From: Bacteroidales bacterium
GTDB lineage: Bacteria > Bacteroidota > Bacteroidia > Bacteroidales > UBA3663
Length of the DNA stretch: 64,000 nucleotides
Direction: 5' to 3'
NCBI GenBank assembly: GCA_017618715.1
Contig: JAFZTS010000045.1
Span: 20,973-84,972, forward strand
Both the position numbers and the translations under genes were made by a program. Positions 24,491 to 33,210 of the stretch are shown one piece after another (positions within the stretch are counted from its first letter, which is position 1; every line of letters starts with the position of its first letter). The notes under the pieces are model-generated. The model did no database searches, was not told the DNA's origin, and was given only the letters and a program-made list of their open reading frames with translations.

Positions 24491-27267
24491 CAGCTCTTAC
24501 TGATTTCAAGTCCTTTCTGCGAAAGGGTCATTTCGACGAAGCGGGCCTTGTTGTTGGGGGGTGAGGCTTGGAGGGTCTTGCGAACACGAGCCGCAGCCTC
24601 ATCATCCTTGGCAACCATGTAAAGATAGCCACCACCACCTGCTCCCGGCAGCTTGTAACCGAGACAGAGATCGTCGATCTTTTGGGTTATTGCTTGTACG
24701 GCGGGAGGATTGGTTCCGCTGTCGATGCGCTGGTTCTGGTTCCACGTCTTGCGGATGAGGCGTCCCATGAGTTCAAAGTCGCCACGCTGGATCACATCGT
24801 AAAGGTCGAGAGCATGTTGCTTCATTTCAGCAAGTATATCAAGGCGCTCGGTTTCATTGAGGAACATGCCTCGGACAATTTCGGCAAGGATACCTTTGGC
24901 TGTGCGGGTAATGCCCGTGTAATATAGCAGATGACAAGGGGCATAGTCAGGTGAAGTGAATAGTGTGTCGGGCAACCACCGAACGAGGGGCTGTTGTTGC
25001 CAACCAGGCTGAGTTTGCAGAAGTTTGACACCATGGAGAACGCCGCCGTATTGGTCTTGCCAGCCACCACCAGTAGTGAGCAGCTGTTCGAGGACAAGGG
25101 TTCGATTGGAGATTTCGTACTTGTCCCATCCGAGGCCGCAGAAATCGTTGACAGCCCCGAGTACCGTGGAGGCAAGCATTGAGCTCGTGCCAAGGCCCGA
25201 GCCTGCGGGAATAGCCGAAAGAGTAGTCATCTCTATGCCGCTGCCGAAAGCGTCAAGTTGCTCCTTCAATGATTCAAAATGGCAGGCGCTGAACTGTGGC
25301 GAGAAGCCTGCTAGCACCAGGGCTGCCTTTGGGATGGAGAAAGGAGAACCCACCTTGTCGAACTGCTGGAGATCATCGTAGGTGATGACGACTTCACTGG
25401 CGCCGAGGTCAATGCTGCGCAGGATGATGCGTTTCTCGCGGCAGGGTTTCATATAGACTTGCAGTGGTGGTTGTCCGTTGAGCTCGATGGCAATGTTGAC
25501 AACGTTACCGCCTTGCATCATGGAATAGGGGGGGGTATCGGTCCATCCGCCTGCGAGGTCGATGCGAACTGGGCTACGGCTCCATACAATCTGATCGGCA
25601 TAGACGCTGAGTCGGGGCATCTGTTGCTGCATCAGTGTCTCGGTGAGCCCTTCTCGCATGAGGCTGAAAGCCATCTCCTCTTTTCCCTTTGCTTGTTCGC
25701 CGCCAAGCTGTGCGCGGAACATGGCATCGCTGATGCGAGTCATGCGTGGGGCAGACGAAGGCAAGGGTTCGGGTTCAGAGATGCCGAAGCGCTTGAATTC
25801 GTTTGCGGCATCCTTTAGGTTGAGTTGATAGAAGATGGATTTCTCCCAGTTGCGTGCGAGTTCGGGCCAATTGTTTTTGCGGAAGGCCTCGCGTTGGGCG
25901 GTAAGACGGCGTAAATTGGCGTAGGCCGAGAGTTCGTCAGCGGTCATTCTGCGACTTGCTTTCCAGATGTCTTCCCCACGTGCTGTCGTATCTCCTTGGA
26001 TCATCCATGCTAGTAGTGCATCCATTTTGTCGATGTCATCGACGATGGGGTAAATGCGTGCCTCTTGTTGGGGATTGGCGCAAACGGCATAACCTGTTCG
26101 CTGGAGGAGCCATTGGGGATGCGGGTCGCGAAAGGAGTAAGGGCGTACTGCCCATTGGTTGTCGCCGATGGGAACGATGTCGATGCAAACACCTGATGGC
26201 AGGTCGATGGTCCAATCGTTAACAGGAACTCCTGTGACAATATTGTTGCCAAGCAAATGCCAGCCGGAGGCGATGTAGGAATTCTCGATCCACGTGTTGG
26301 CATTGCGTTCTGTGAGTCGGACGTGGCATTCGGCATTCTGTATGAAGATACTGGGATGTGGTTTTATTCCCTTGCGCAAAATCTCATGCTGGTTGATGAC
26401 GGAATTCTGAACGGCGAGTGTCGATGATATTATTTCAGGCGAGGTACCATAATGATGGAATTCGCCGCCAGGAAGTGGGAGGATGATGACCTTGAGTTCG
26501 TTCAGCTCCTTGTCCTCGATGCGAGGATGGGTGCCAAGGGCCATGCCAAACTGGGAGTACATGTCGTAGAAGCGAAAGTCGTCGGCACGGAGAGGGGCAT
26601 CGTGAGGTGCAGTGACGCGAGAACGTTGGATAAGCAGATCTAAAGCCTTGTCGGATAAGAGCCAGATGCCGATGTCCATAAGGAAGAAGCTATCGCGCAT
26701 GAGCCGACCCAATGTCTCGACCGATGGCTTCTGTAACATGTATTCTAGGACATCTGGAGTGGAACGCTTGGAGACGAAGACACCATGATTCTTGGCCAAC
26801 GAGGTGTCGGCCCATAGGCCATAACAGACCACATCGGCTTCGGGAATGGCTTGCAAGGGCTTGTCGGCACGGATATACACATCTCCGCTTACCACCATCG
26901 TGGTCAAAGACTGAGGGGCGCGTTGCATGATGGCTTCGAAGAGAGGAAGCTGCAGATCAAGCAGCGTCTGTGAAAGACGCTGTCCGCGTTTCCAACGGAA
27001 CACGGGAATAGGTGTGAGGATTTTGCCCGATGGAGCATAGGCCGGCAGACGACGTGACTGTCCGCCCGCATGGAGTAGAATAGCGCGTTCGCCTGGAGCA
27101 AGCCACTGTGCCTCGCGGGCCTTGCCTATCGCCCAGGCAGTGCCGCCGCCACTACCGAGTTTGGCTCCGATCGGGTCGTTGGTACAGAACCACTCGTCGT
27201 GGCTCTTTCCTGTGATATCGTGGAAACATCCTACCAGATTAGGGGGCAGGGATAGCAACTTTTTCAT
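24490..27267 (-). CDS. fkp: Bifunctional L-fucokinase / GDP-L-fucose pyrophosphorylase
   Basis: Fkp phosphorylates L-fucose and then joins fucose-1-phosphate to GMP from GTP. It lets Bacteroidales use host-derived fucose on capsule and glycoproteins. The N-terminal half is the pyrophosphorylase, with DPIGAKLGSGGGTAWAI (about 31-47) and HAGGQSRRLP (66-75). The C-terminal part from about 560 is a GHMP kinase, with SPVRIDLAGGWTDTPPYS and AIPAGSGLGTSSMLAS. The start at 27267 (MKKLLSLPPNLV) matches the beginning of Bacteroides Fkp as I recall it and gives 925 residues against about 949. An upstream ATG at 27312 would overlap the -7 box. It is the first gene of a unit with two methyl-transfer genes. 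Confidence 0.96.
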   Translation of the reverse strand: MKKLLSLPPNLVGCFHDITGKSHDEWFCTNDPIGAKLGSGGGTAWAIGKAREAQWLAPGERAILLHAGGQSRRLPAYAPSGKILTPIPVFRWKRGQRLSQTLLDLQLPLFEAIMQRAPQSLTTMVVSGDVYIRADKPLQAIPEADVVCYGLWADTSLAKNHGVFVSKRSTPDVLEYMLQKPSVETLGRLMRDSFFLMDIGIWLLSDKALDLLIQRSRVTAPHDAPLRADDFRFYDMYSQFGMALGTHPRIEDKELNELKVIILPLPGGEFHHYGTSPEIISSTLAVQNSVINQHEILRKGIKPHPSIFIQNAECHVRLTERNANTWIENSYIASGWHLLGNNIVTGVPVNDWTIDLPSGVCIDIVPIGDNQWAVRPYSFRDPHPQWLLQRTGYAVCANPQQEARIYPIVDDIDKMDALLAWMIQGDTTARGEDIWKASRRMTADELSAYANLRRLTAQREAFRKNNWPELARNWEKSIFYQLNLKDAANEFKRFGISEPEPLPSSAPRMTRISDAMFRAQLGGEQAKGKEEMAFSLMREGLTETLMQQQMPRLSVYADQIVWSRSPVRIDLAGGWTDTPPYSMMQGGNVVNIAIELNGQPPLQVYMKPCREKRIILRSIDLGASEVVITYDDLQQFDKVGSPFSIPKAALVLAGFSPQFSACHFESLKEQLDAFGSGIEMTTLSAIPAGSGLGTSSMLASTVLGAVNDFCGLGWDKYEISNRTLVLEQLLTTGGGWQDQYGGVLHGVKLLQTQPGWQQQPLVRWLPDTLFTSPDYAPCHLLYYTGITRTAKGILAEIVRGMFLNETERLDILAEMKQHALDLYDVIQRGDFELMGRLIRKTWNQNQRIDSGTNPPAVQAITQKIDDLCLGYKLPGAGGGGYLYMVAKDDEAAARVRKTLQASPPNNKARFVEMTLSQKGLEISKS

Positions 27268-27292
27268 GAGGATATTAGGATTAAAAATCGCA

Positions 27293-27323
27293 CAAAGATA
27301 CCGTAAAATCATGAAATGTCAAA
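27293..27323 (-). promoter_or_regulatory. Promoter of fkp
   Basis: On the minus strand TTTG (27320-27323) and TATCTTTG (27293-27300) are 19 bases apart, 26 bases before the fkp start. This position supports the internal ATG at 27267. Confidence 0.75.
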
Positions 27324-27361
27324 GCATTTGTGGGATTATTTGCAAAAAAACGGGTATTTTC

Positions 27362-27392
27362 TTGGAAAAGTCGGTTTTTTATGCTATTTTTG
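27362..27392 (+). promoter_or_regulatory. Promoter of the C1 peptidase gene
   Basis: TTGG (27362-27365) and TATTTTTG (27385-27392) are 19 bases apart, 38 bases before the start codon. The element is divergent from the fkp promoter. Confidence 0.65.
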
Positions 27393-27430
27393 CGGTCAGA
27401 TAAACACTTTTTATTATTTCAAAAATAGGT

Positions 27431-28894
27431 ATGAAAAAGTCTTTGATTATAGTTGCGGCTCTGTTCATCATGTTCTCATCCGTAAGTTTTGAAGCCTTGT
27501 CACAGACCGCGATAACGCCGGAGGTGCTCGAGCAATTGAAAGCGACCGTGCAACCGCAGGATAAGGTGGTTCGAAATGCCTTGGCAAATACGAGTATCTC
27601 GGTACTTGCCACTGATGCTTCTACGCTGAGTGGCGTAGATGATCATTTCACTTATCGTGTACCGAACAAGGGCATTACCGATCAAGCATCTTCGGGTCGT
27701 TGCTGGCTTTTCACTTCGATGAATGTGTTACGCAGCAAGGCCATCAATAAGTATAACTTGAAGGGATTGGAACTGTCGTGCGCTTACCTGTTCTTCTTTG
27801 ACCAGCTTGAGAAGTCGAACCTTTTTTTGCAGGGCATTATCGACACGCGTCAGAAGGCCGACGATGATCGCAAGGTGGACTGGCTTTTCCAAAACCCGTT
27901 ATCGGATGGCGGCACGTTCTGCGGAGGCGCCGATCTTGTGCAGAAGTACGGCGTGGTACCCTATGACGTGATGCCCGATAATTATCAGGCAAACAACACG
28001 CGTGACATCGACATGTTGTTGAAGTGGAAGCTTCGTGAAATGGGCCTCGAACTGCGAACCATGGCCAATCCAACCGAAAAGGGCAGGAAGGCCGCTACCA
28101 TAACCCAACTGGAGAAACGCAAGGTCGAAATGTTGGGCACCATCTACCATATTCTTACCCTTGCCTACGGTGTGCCTCCAACATCGTTTTCATTTACCGA
28201 ACGCAAAACGAATGATGAGGTTGTTAGCAGCGAGACCTATACTCCTCAATCCTTCTATGCAAAGTACTGGGACGATGATGCGTTGTACGATAATTACATT
28301 ATGGTGATGAATGACCCGCTCCGAGAATATTACAAGACCTATCAGATAGATTTCGACCGTCACACCTACGATGGTCACGACTGGGTTTACTTGAACCTTC
28401 CTGCCGACGAAATCAAGCCAATGGCAGTTGCTTCTTTACGTGATTCGACAGCCATGTATTTCTCGTGCGATGTGGCCAAGTACCTTAATAGAAAGAATGG
28501 CACGCTTGACCTAAACAACTTTGACTACGAGTCTCTTCTCGGCACCGACTTTAAGATGGACAAGCGACAGCGTGTTTATACCCATGCTTCAGGTTCGAGT
28601 CATGCCATGACGATGGTGGCTGTGGATATCGATACCGTGCGGACTCCATTGAATATTGTTGCGTCCGATATGGATCCAGCTAAACTCGGTATCAAGAAAT
28701 GGATGGTGGAGAATAGTTGGGGCTCATCGAGTGGCCACAAGGGACATCTGATTATGACCGACGAATGGTTTGACAACTATATGTTCCGTTTGGTGATTCG
28801 GAAGGAATATGTAGCTAAGAAATACCTCGATATGCTCAACCAGAAGCCGACTCTGCTGCCGGCTTGGGACCCAATGTTTATGGGGGAGGAGTGA
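27431..28894 (+). CDS. Exported C1-family cysteine peptidase (bleomycin hydrolase/PepC-like)
   Basis: This 487-residue papain-fold aminopeptidase has the catalytic set Gln85 and Cys91 in DQASSGRCWLFTSMNVLRS, His391 in GSSHAMTMVAVDID, and Asn428 in VENSWGSSSGHKG. Bleomycin hydrolases and PepC are usually cytoplasmic hexamers. This one begins with a signal peptide (MKKSLIIVAALFIMFSSVSFEALSQ), so it is periplasmic or surface-associated, as in other Bacteroidales members. Such enzymes trim peptides taken up by these protein-using bacteria. It is followed after 33 bases by a small lipoprotein gene. Confidence 0.92.
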   Translation: MKKSLIIVAALFIMFSSVSFEALSQTAITPEVLEQLKATVQPQDKVVRNALANTSISVLATDASTLSGVDDHFTYRVPNKGITDQASSGRCWLFTSMNVLRSKAINKYNLKGLELSCAYLFFFDQLEKSNLFLQGIIDTRQKADDDRKVDWLFQNPLSDGGTFCGGADLVQKYGVVPYDVMPDNYQANNTRDIDMLLKWKLREMGLELRTMANPTEKGRKAATITQLEKRKVEMLGTIYHILTLAYGVPPTSFSFTERKTNDEVVSSETYTPQSFYAKYWDDDALYDNYIMVMNDPLREYYKTYQIDFDRHTYDGHDWVYLNLPADEIKPMAVASLRDSTAMYFSCDVAKYLNRKNGTLDLNNFDYESLLGTDFKMDKRQRVYTHASGSSHAMTMVAVDIDTVRTPLNIVASDMDPAKLGIKKWMVENSWGSSSGHKGHLIMTDEWFDNYMFRLVIRKEYVAKKYLDMLNQKPTLLPAWDPMFMGEE

Positions 28895-28927
28895 TGATAG
28901 CTATGAGTACACTGTAATTATGATAAT

Positions 28928-29533
28928 ATGAGACTTAAAATTTTAGGAGCGATAGTTTCCCTGAGCCTTGCACTTGCTTCGTGCATGGAACTGAATTCTG
29001 ATTGGGAAGTGAAAGTTGATACCTGGCACTCTCCGCAAGGCACTGTCCAACTGGACTATTTGCTCGGACACGATGCAGGATGCAAGGCTGTAACGGCATG
29101 GCTCGACAGCATAAAGACATCGTTTCGCGATGAGGATACACAAGTCAGATATGATGCTTTCATGGTTTACCAGACTCGCGAATACTTGACCTATTATTGT
29201 CATCTTCAGAACTTGCCATCGGATTACTATGAGGGTGACCAGAGCTTCCGTCTTTATACCTTTGATCGTAGGGATGGCCATCAGTTGAGACCTAAGGACG
29301 TGACCAACGATTTGGACGCACTATCCGCACAGGTCTTGGCTCACACCAGGCTCGAAAACGAATGGATGATAGAAACCTTGGGCGGTGAAGAAGCATTCCT
29401 CAATCTTGTCAAGGACTTCACAGTCGGTATTACAGCCCGTGGCATAACCTTTTGTTATTCTGTAATGGAAGGAATATGGCAAACGGTGTGTACAATTCCT
29501 TCCTCAGAGGTGAAAATGGAGTTGTCAAATTAG
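28928..29533 (+). CDS. Lipoprotein of unknown function (RsiV/DUF3298-like appearance)
   Basis: This 201-residue lipoprotein has a type II signal peptide ending LALASC, with Cys19 as the lipid attachment site. The mature part starts with two beta strands (WEVKVDTWHSPQGTVQLDYLL) and a helical region (VTAWLDSIKTSF). The closing GGEEAFLNLVKDFTVGITARGITFCYS is reminiscent of the DUF3298/RsiV group, in which a conserved C-terminal domain follows such strands. The resemblance is weak and I would not assign a function. It sits 33 bases behind the C1 peptidase and may be co-transcribed. Confidence 0.75.
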   Translation: MRLKILGAIVSLSLALASCMELNSDWEVKVDTWHSPQGTVQLDYLLGHDAGCKAVTAWLDSIKTSFRDEDTQVRYDAFMVYQTREYLTYYCHLQNLPSDYYEGDQSFRLYTFDRRDGHQLRPKDVTNDLDALSAQVLAHTRLENEWMIETLGGEEAFLNLVKDFTVGITARGITFCYSVMEGIWQTVCTIPSSEVKMELSN

Positions 29534-29628
29534 CCGCTCAAGATAGCATTTTCTGAGTATATTGTCAAAATAGATTGTAAATAAAGGCAAAAAATACGAA
29601 GAGTTGTTCGGTTAACATTAATTTTTCG

Positions 29629-29636
29629 TATCTTCG
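29629..29636 (+). promoter_or_regulatory. Probable -7 box for the barrel-protein cluster
   Basis: TATCTTCG deviates by one base from TAnnTTTG and lies 9 bases before the start codon, preceded by a TTG/TTCG element 18-22 bases upstream. The very short leader makes this tentative. Confidence 0.35.
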
Positions 29637-29644
29637 CCCCGATT

Positions 29645-30406
29645 ATGAGTACTGTTTTACGAATCTGTCGGTTTGCGACGCTGCTACTGTTGTTTGCATC
29701 TGCATCCGTTGGTTGGGCTCAGAGGAAGGATCGCACTTATCTCGGCCCAGGCAACTGGTTTGTAGGAATAGATGCTGGCACAGGTCTTTCGTTGGCAGAA
29801 AACGTGGTTCATGACAACTTTTACAAGACAAAGTTGCCCAGTGGATCGATTCAGATAGGTCGCACCATTACTCCTAAGTGGAGCCTAAGAGTATCGGCAG
29901 GCGTTTCGTCCCAATTGGGAAATCCACCAGCAGCTGCAATCCGATACCTGTCCGATATGTTCTCGTCCTACCAGTTCGTGTTAGGTGTGGGAACGTTTGA
30001 TGTGATGCTCAATTTGGCGAACTGCTTCCGCAAATACGATTCGCGAAACTGGTACGATGGTTATTTGGTCGTTGGTGGCGGCGAACTCTATCGATTCTAT
30101 GTCGATGACAAGGTTGACGATTGGTATGAGGATATTTACGTGGTGGATCGTTCGAAAGAATGGTATTGGACAGCTAAGTTGGGCTACGAAGCAGCCTTTC
30201 ACATCATGAGGGCGTGCGACTTGACTTTCGAACTTGATTTCCATGTCACCGATAATGCTTACAATGGTGTGGCTGGCGGTTCACAATCGATGGATTTCTT
30301 CGTAATGGCCAAGTTGGGAATCGTTTACTACATTCCTAATGGACAACATCGTCAACGTTTCGCCAATCCAAGAAAATACCATCGCTATTGGAAGGAGTTG
30401 GACTGA
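29645..30406 (+). CDS. Outer-membrane beta-barrel protein (no OmpA domain)
   Basis: This 253-residue protein has a signal peptide (ending ASVGWAQ) and alternating hydrophobic/polar strands rich in Tyr, Trp and Gly, as in small outer-membrane barrels. A GNWFVGIDAGTGLSLAEN strand opens the barrel, and the phrase VTDNAYNG occurs near residue 205. The same DxAYNG motif appears in the OmpA-like protein two genes downstream, so the proteins are related. It lacks a peptidoglycan-binding C-terminal domain. It is the first of three barrel genes in a row. The role is probably structural or as a porin; no specific function can be given. Confidence 0.78.
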   Translation: MSTVLRICRFATLLLLFASASVGWAQRKDRTYLGPGNWFVGIDAGTGLSLAENVVHDNFYKTKLPSGSIQIGRTITPKWSLRVSAGVSSQLGNPPAAAIRYLSDMFSSYQFVLGVGTFDVMLNLANCFRKYDSRNWYDGYLVVGGGELYRFYVDDKVDDWYEDIYVVDRSKEWYWTAKLGYEAAFHIMRACDLTFELDFHVTDNAYNGVAGGSQSMDFFVMAKLGIVYYIPNGQHRQRFANPRKYHRYWKELD

Positions 30407-30485
30407 TTTTTTGGAAAAAACGTCAGAGATAAACAATAATCTGCTTGAACATGCGTTATTGAATTTATAAAAAAATAATGATATA

Positions 30486-31772
30486 ATGAAAAAGAAATCC
30501 TTCATCATTCACTCAGCAGCCGCCGCTTTGTTGTTGACTTTAAGTGGATACAAAGCCGATGCCCAAGAGAACCAGACAAACATCTGGGGAAACCGCGGCC
30601 AATATACCCGCTCTGAGGGGTCGAATCTGGAAGAGAAGGCGCTCCTGCAATCTCTTTATACCGACCAAGATGTTGAGACGATTGCCAAATTATTCCAAGA
30701 GGAGGAATATGAGTTCTCGAACAAATTCGGAGATAATTGGCATGCAGGTCTTCATCTCGGTGTAATGAATTCGTGGGGAAGCTATGACAGCGAGAAAAAT
30801 GTTTTCAAACTTACTAATTTTGCGGCGGCGATTACCGTCGGCAAATACATCTCGCCTGTCAATGATGTCAGGTTCCAGATTTTCTACGGACGTGGTACGG
30901 GTGTGCGCGGTACGGATAATTATTTTGATGCCAAGTTCTATCCCTACAATCTCGCCCATGAGCAGAGTTTGGCCGATTTCCATACTTACAACTGGCACAC
31001 GGCTGGCTTCTCTGCACAGTGGTTACCCAATATCACCAACTTTTTCAACGGGTATAACCCTGAACGCCGATTCACACTCAGCGCTTTGGCAGGTATTGGA
31101 TTGGAACATACTTGGTCGTACACCGAGAAAGAACTATCGATTGTCAGCGTTTGGGCTGAGAAGGCCAAGTCGGCCTCTCCGCGCAACTTGGTTGATTTGG
31201 AATTCGGCTTGGTTGCCGACTACAAGCTCTTTAAGGGATTGTTCCTCAATCTTGAGGTGACCGACAGGTTTCTCGATGATACGTTCGATGGTTTGATATC
31301 CGACCAGAAATGGGACGGGCATTTGGACATCTTGCTGGGTTTGACCTACCTTATTCCTCGCAAGGAAAGCGGAAGAGGTGTTGACGTTGATATTAAGCGT
31401 CCTGATCTTCCTATTATCGACGATATTGCATCGATTGATACCACCTATGTTGATGTGACCAAGGAGATTACCTATACACTGATTTCGTTCGATGAGGGTG
31501 TCACGGAAGTTCCTCGTCTTCAGCAGAGCAATGTTTATCAGACGGCACAGGCATTCAGGAACATTCCTAAGAGCAATATCTTCATCACGAATAGCAACAA
31601 GTTGGATGATAAGATTTTCCATCAGCGTGCATGGGCCATCAGCAAGCTGTTGCATCAACGTTGGCAGATTCCTTACGAGAAGATTTGGGTGGATGCTGAC
31701 GAGAATCATATCCAGAAAATCCAGCTTCCCGATGTGAAGTCGTATATTATCTTTATCATTAACGAAGAATAA
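30486..31772 (+). CDS. Outer-membrane beta-barrel protein with degenerate OmpA-like C-terminus
   Basis: This 428-residue protein has a signal peptide (ending YKADAQ), a short helical lead, and an eight-strand-type barrel over about 75-285 (NWHAGLHLGVMNSWGSY through DILLGLTYLIPRK). The linker is proline-rich with DIKRPDLPIIDD. The last 110 residues have the OmpA-like layout of strand, helix, strand, helix (SLISFDEGVTEVPRL-type start, AWAISKLLHQRW), but the canonical peptidoglycan-binding Asp and Arg positions are not evident. It probably anchors the outer membrane weakly or binds a partner. Its stop is 15 bases before the next barrel gene, so the genes form an operon. Confidence 0.78.
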   Translation: MKKKSFIIHSAAAALLLTLSGYKADAQENQTNIWGNRGQYTRSEGSNLEEKALLQSLYTDQDVETIAKLFQEEEYEFSNKFGDNWHAGLHLGVMNSWGSYDSEKNVFKLTNFAAAITVGKYISPVNDVRFQIFYGRGTGVRGTDNYFDAKFYPYNLAHEQSLADFHTYNWHTAGFSAQWLPNITNFFNGYNPERRFTLSALAGIGLEHTWSYTEKELSIVSVWAEKAKSASPRNLVDLEFGLVADYKLFKGLFLNLEVTDRFLDDTFDGLISDQKWDGHLDILLGLTYLIPRKESGRGVDVDIKRPDLPIIDDIASIDTTYVDVTKEITYTLISFDEGVTEVPRLQQSNVYQTAQAFRNIPKSNIFITNSNKLDDKIFHQRAWAISKLLHQRWQIPYEKIWVDADENHIQKIQLPDVKSYIIFIINEE

Positions 31773-31787
31773 ATGCCCGACAAAGAT

Positions 31788-33164
31788 ATGAAAAAGATTC
31801 TCCTTACTTTCTGTTTCGCCGTTTTGGGCATGCTTTCAAGTGCATATGCTCAAGTCGATGATATAAGTCCTGAAACAATCGTTGTTGAAGATACGGTAAA
31901 GATTTCATATTTTGTTGAAGATACGATCAAAACAACCTATTTCGTCCCCAATTGGTTCATCGGGGCTTCGATTGGCGGTTCTTACTCGATGGGTGAGAAT
32001 ACACGTTTTGGCAATTTCTTCGATATGACCCGTCCAAGTTTCCAGATACAGGTTGGTAAGAACTTTTATCCTCAGTTCGGTATGCGTCTCACGCTGAATT
32101 ACCTATCTCAGAAGGGACGCGCCGAGTGGTCCACCTCGGAATTCCTTGAGAAATGGGCTGAGCGTGATGGCAATTACGATTTTTCTATGGCCGCTGGCTT
32201 TATTGATGGTATCATTGATTTCCACAACATCCTTTGGCCAAATAAGGAAAAACGTTTCTTCAGCATGAAGGGTTATTTGGGTCTTGGAGGTTTCTATACC
32301 TTCGGTTTCGATGACAACAAACTTGATTGGCTGCTGCATCCTACATTTAAGGATTGCAACTATAATGGTGTCCACTATAATGCCGGTGATCTTTTGCCGT
32401 CAGGTTTCGGCTATACCGTTGATCGCAAGAACAAATGGTATTTTGCAGGACATATTGGACTGATCTTCGATTTCCGCCTCTCGGATGCCTGGAGCCTTAA
32501 TGCCGATGTCTCGTTCAATGGAACGGATGATGCTTATAATGGCAAGCGTTTCCGTCGTGTTTACGACTCTTATGTTGATTTGATGTTCGGTGCCATATAT
32601 TATGTGAAGGATAGGAATGGCAATCGTCATAGAGCCTATAAGGAGTTGATTGTAAAGAGCTACTACACACCACCCATTGAGGATGTGGAGCCAGTGGTGA
32701 TTGAGAATGTACATTACAACGAGATGCTGCAGACCACGGTGTCTTTCTACATCGACAAGACTTTCGTGACCGATGCCCAACGTCGCAACGTGCGTTCGGT
32801 TGCCAAGTTTATGGAAATGCATCCCAACCTCGATGTCGTCGTTACGGGTTATGCTGATGCTCAGACCGCCTATCCCAAGTACAACATGATGCTTTCGCAG
32901 AAGCGTGCTCAGGCGGTGTATGATCTTCTTGTCAACGAATATCATGTCGATCCCAATCGTTTGAGCATGGATTACATGGGCGACGAGAAACAGCCATTCC
33001 CCATTGTGAACGAATGGAACCGTGCTGTCGTATTCTATATCAAGCCTCACGATGATAGCTTCAAGCCTTCTATCGAGGATAAGGCCAATGATATTAAGCT
33101 TAACTCGCACGAGTCGAAGCGTCTTGACGAGACTGATAGCAAGGAGACTCGTTCCCCCTTCTGA
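31788..33164 (+). CDS. OmpA-family outer-membrane protein
   Basis: This 458-residue protein starts at the ATG giving a signal peptide MKKILLTFCFAVLGMLSSAYAQ; an in-frame ATG 15 bases earlier is less likely. A beta-barrel of about 200 residues (NWFIGASIGGSYSMGEN onward, with GTDDAYNG) is followed by a linker and a full OmpA-like peptidoglycan-binding domain. That domain has SFYIDKTFVTDAQRRNV, VVVTGYADAQTAYPKYN, LSQKRAQAVYDLLV and WNRAVVFYI. The Asp of the GYAD loop and Arg of the NRAV segment are the expected diaminopimelate-binding residues. It links the outer membrane to peptidoglycan and is the last of three related barrel genes. Confidence 0.88.
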   Translation: MKKILLTFCFAVLGMLSSAYAQVDDISPETIVVEDTVKISYFVEDTIKTTYFVPNWFIGASIGGSYSMGENTRFGNFFDMTRPSFQIQVGKNFYPQFGMRLTLNYLSQKGRAEWSTSEFLEKWAERDGNYDFSMAAGFIDGIIDFHNILWPNKEKRFFSMKGYLGLGGFYTFGFDDNKLDWLLHPTFKDCNYNGVHYNAGDLLPSGFGYTVDRKNKWYFAGHIGLIFDFRLSDAWSLNADVSFNGTDDAYNGKRFRRVYDSYVDLMFGAIYYVKDRNGNRHRAYKELIVKSYYTPPIEDVEPVVIENVHYNEMLQTTVSFYIDKTFVTDAQRRNVRSVAKFMEMHPNLDVVVTGYADAQTAYPKYNMMLSQKRAQAVYDLLVNEYHVDPNRLSMDYMGDEKQPFPIVNEWNRAVVFYIKPHDDSFKPSIEDKANDIKLNSHESKRLDETDSKETRSPF

Positions 33165-33171
33165 TAACAAC

Positions 33172-33210
33172 ATGAGTTCAGATGACTTACTAAGAAAACA
33201 AGCATTATGA
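33172..33210 (+). CDS. Possible 12-residue leader peptide overlapping the next start
   Basis: ATG at 33172 opens a 12-codon frame (MSSDDLLRKQAL) whose stop TGA overlaps the start of the leucine-rich-repeat gene as ATGA at 33207-33210. Such overlap allows ribosomes to reinitiate on the downstream gene. It may equally be chance in a 42-base gap. There is no other evidence that it is translated. Confidence 0.25.
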   Translation: MSSDDLLRKQAL

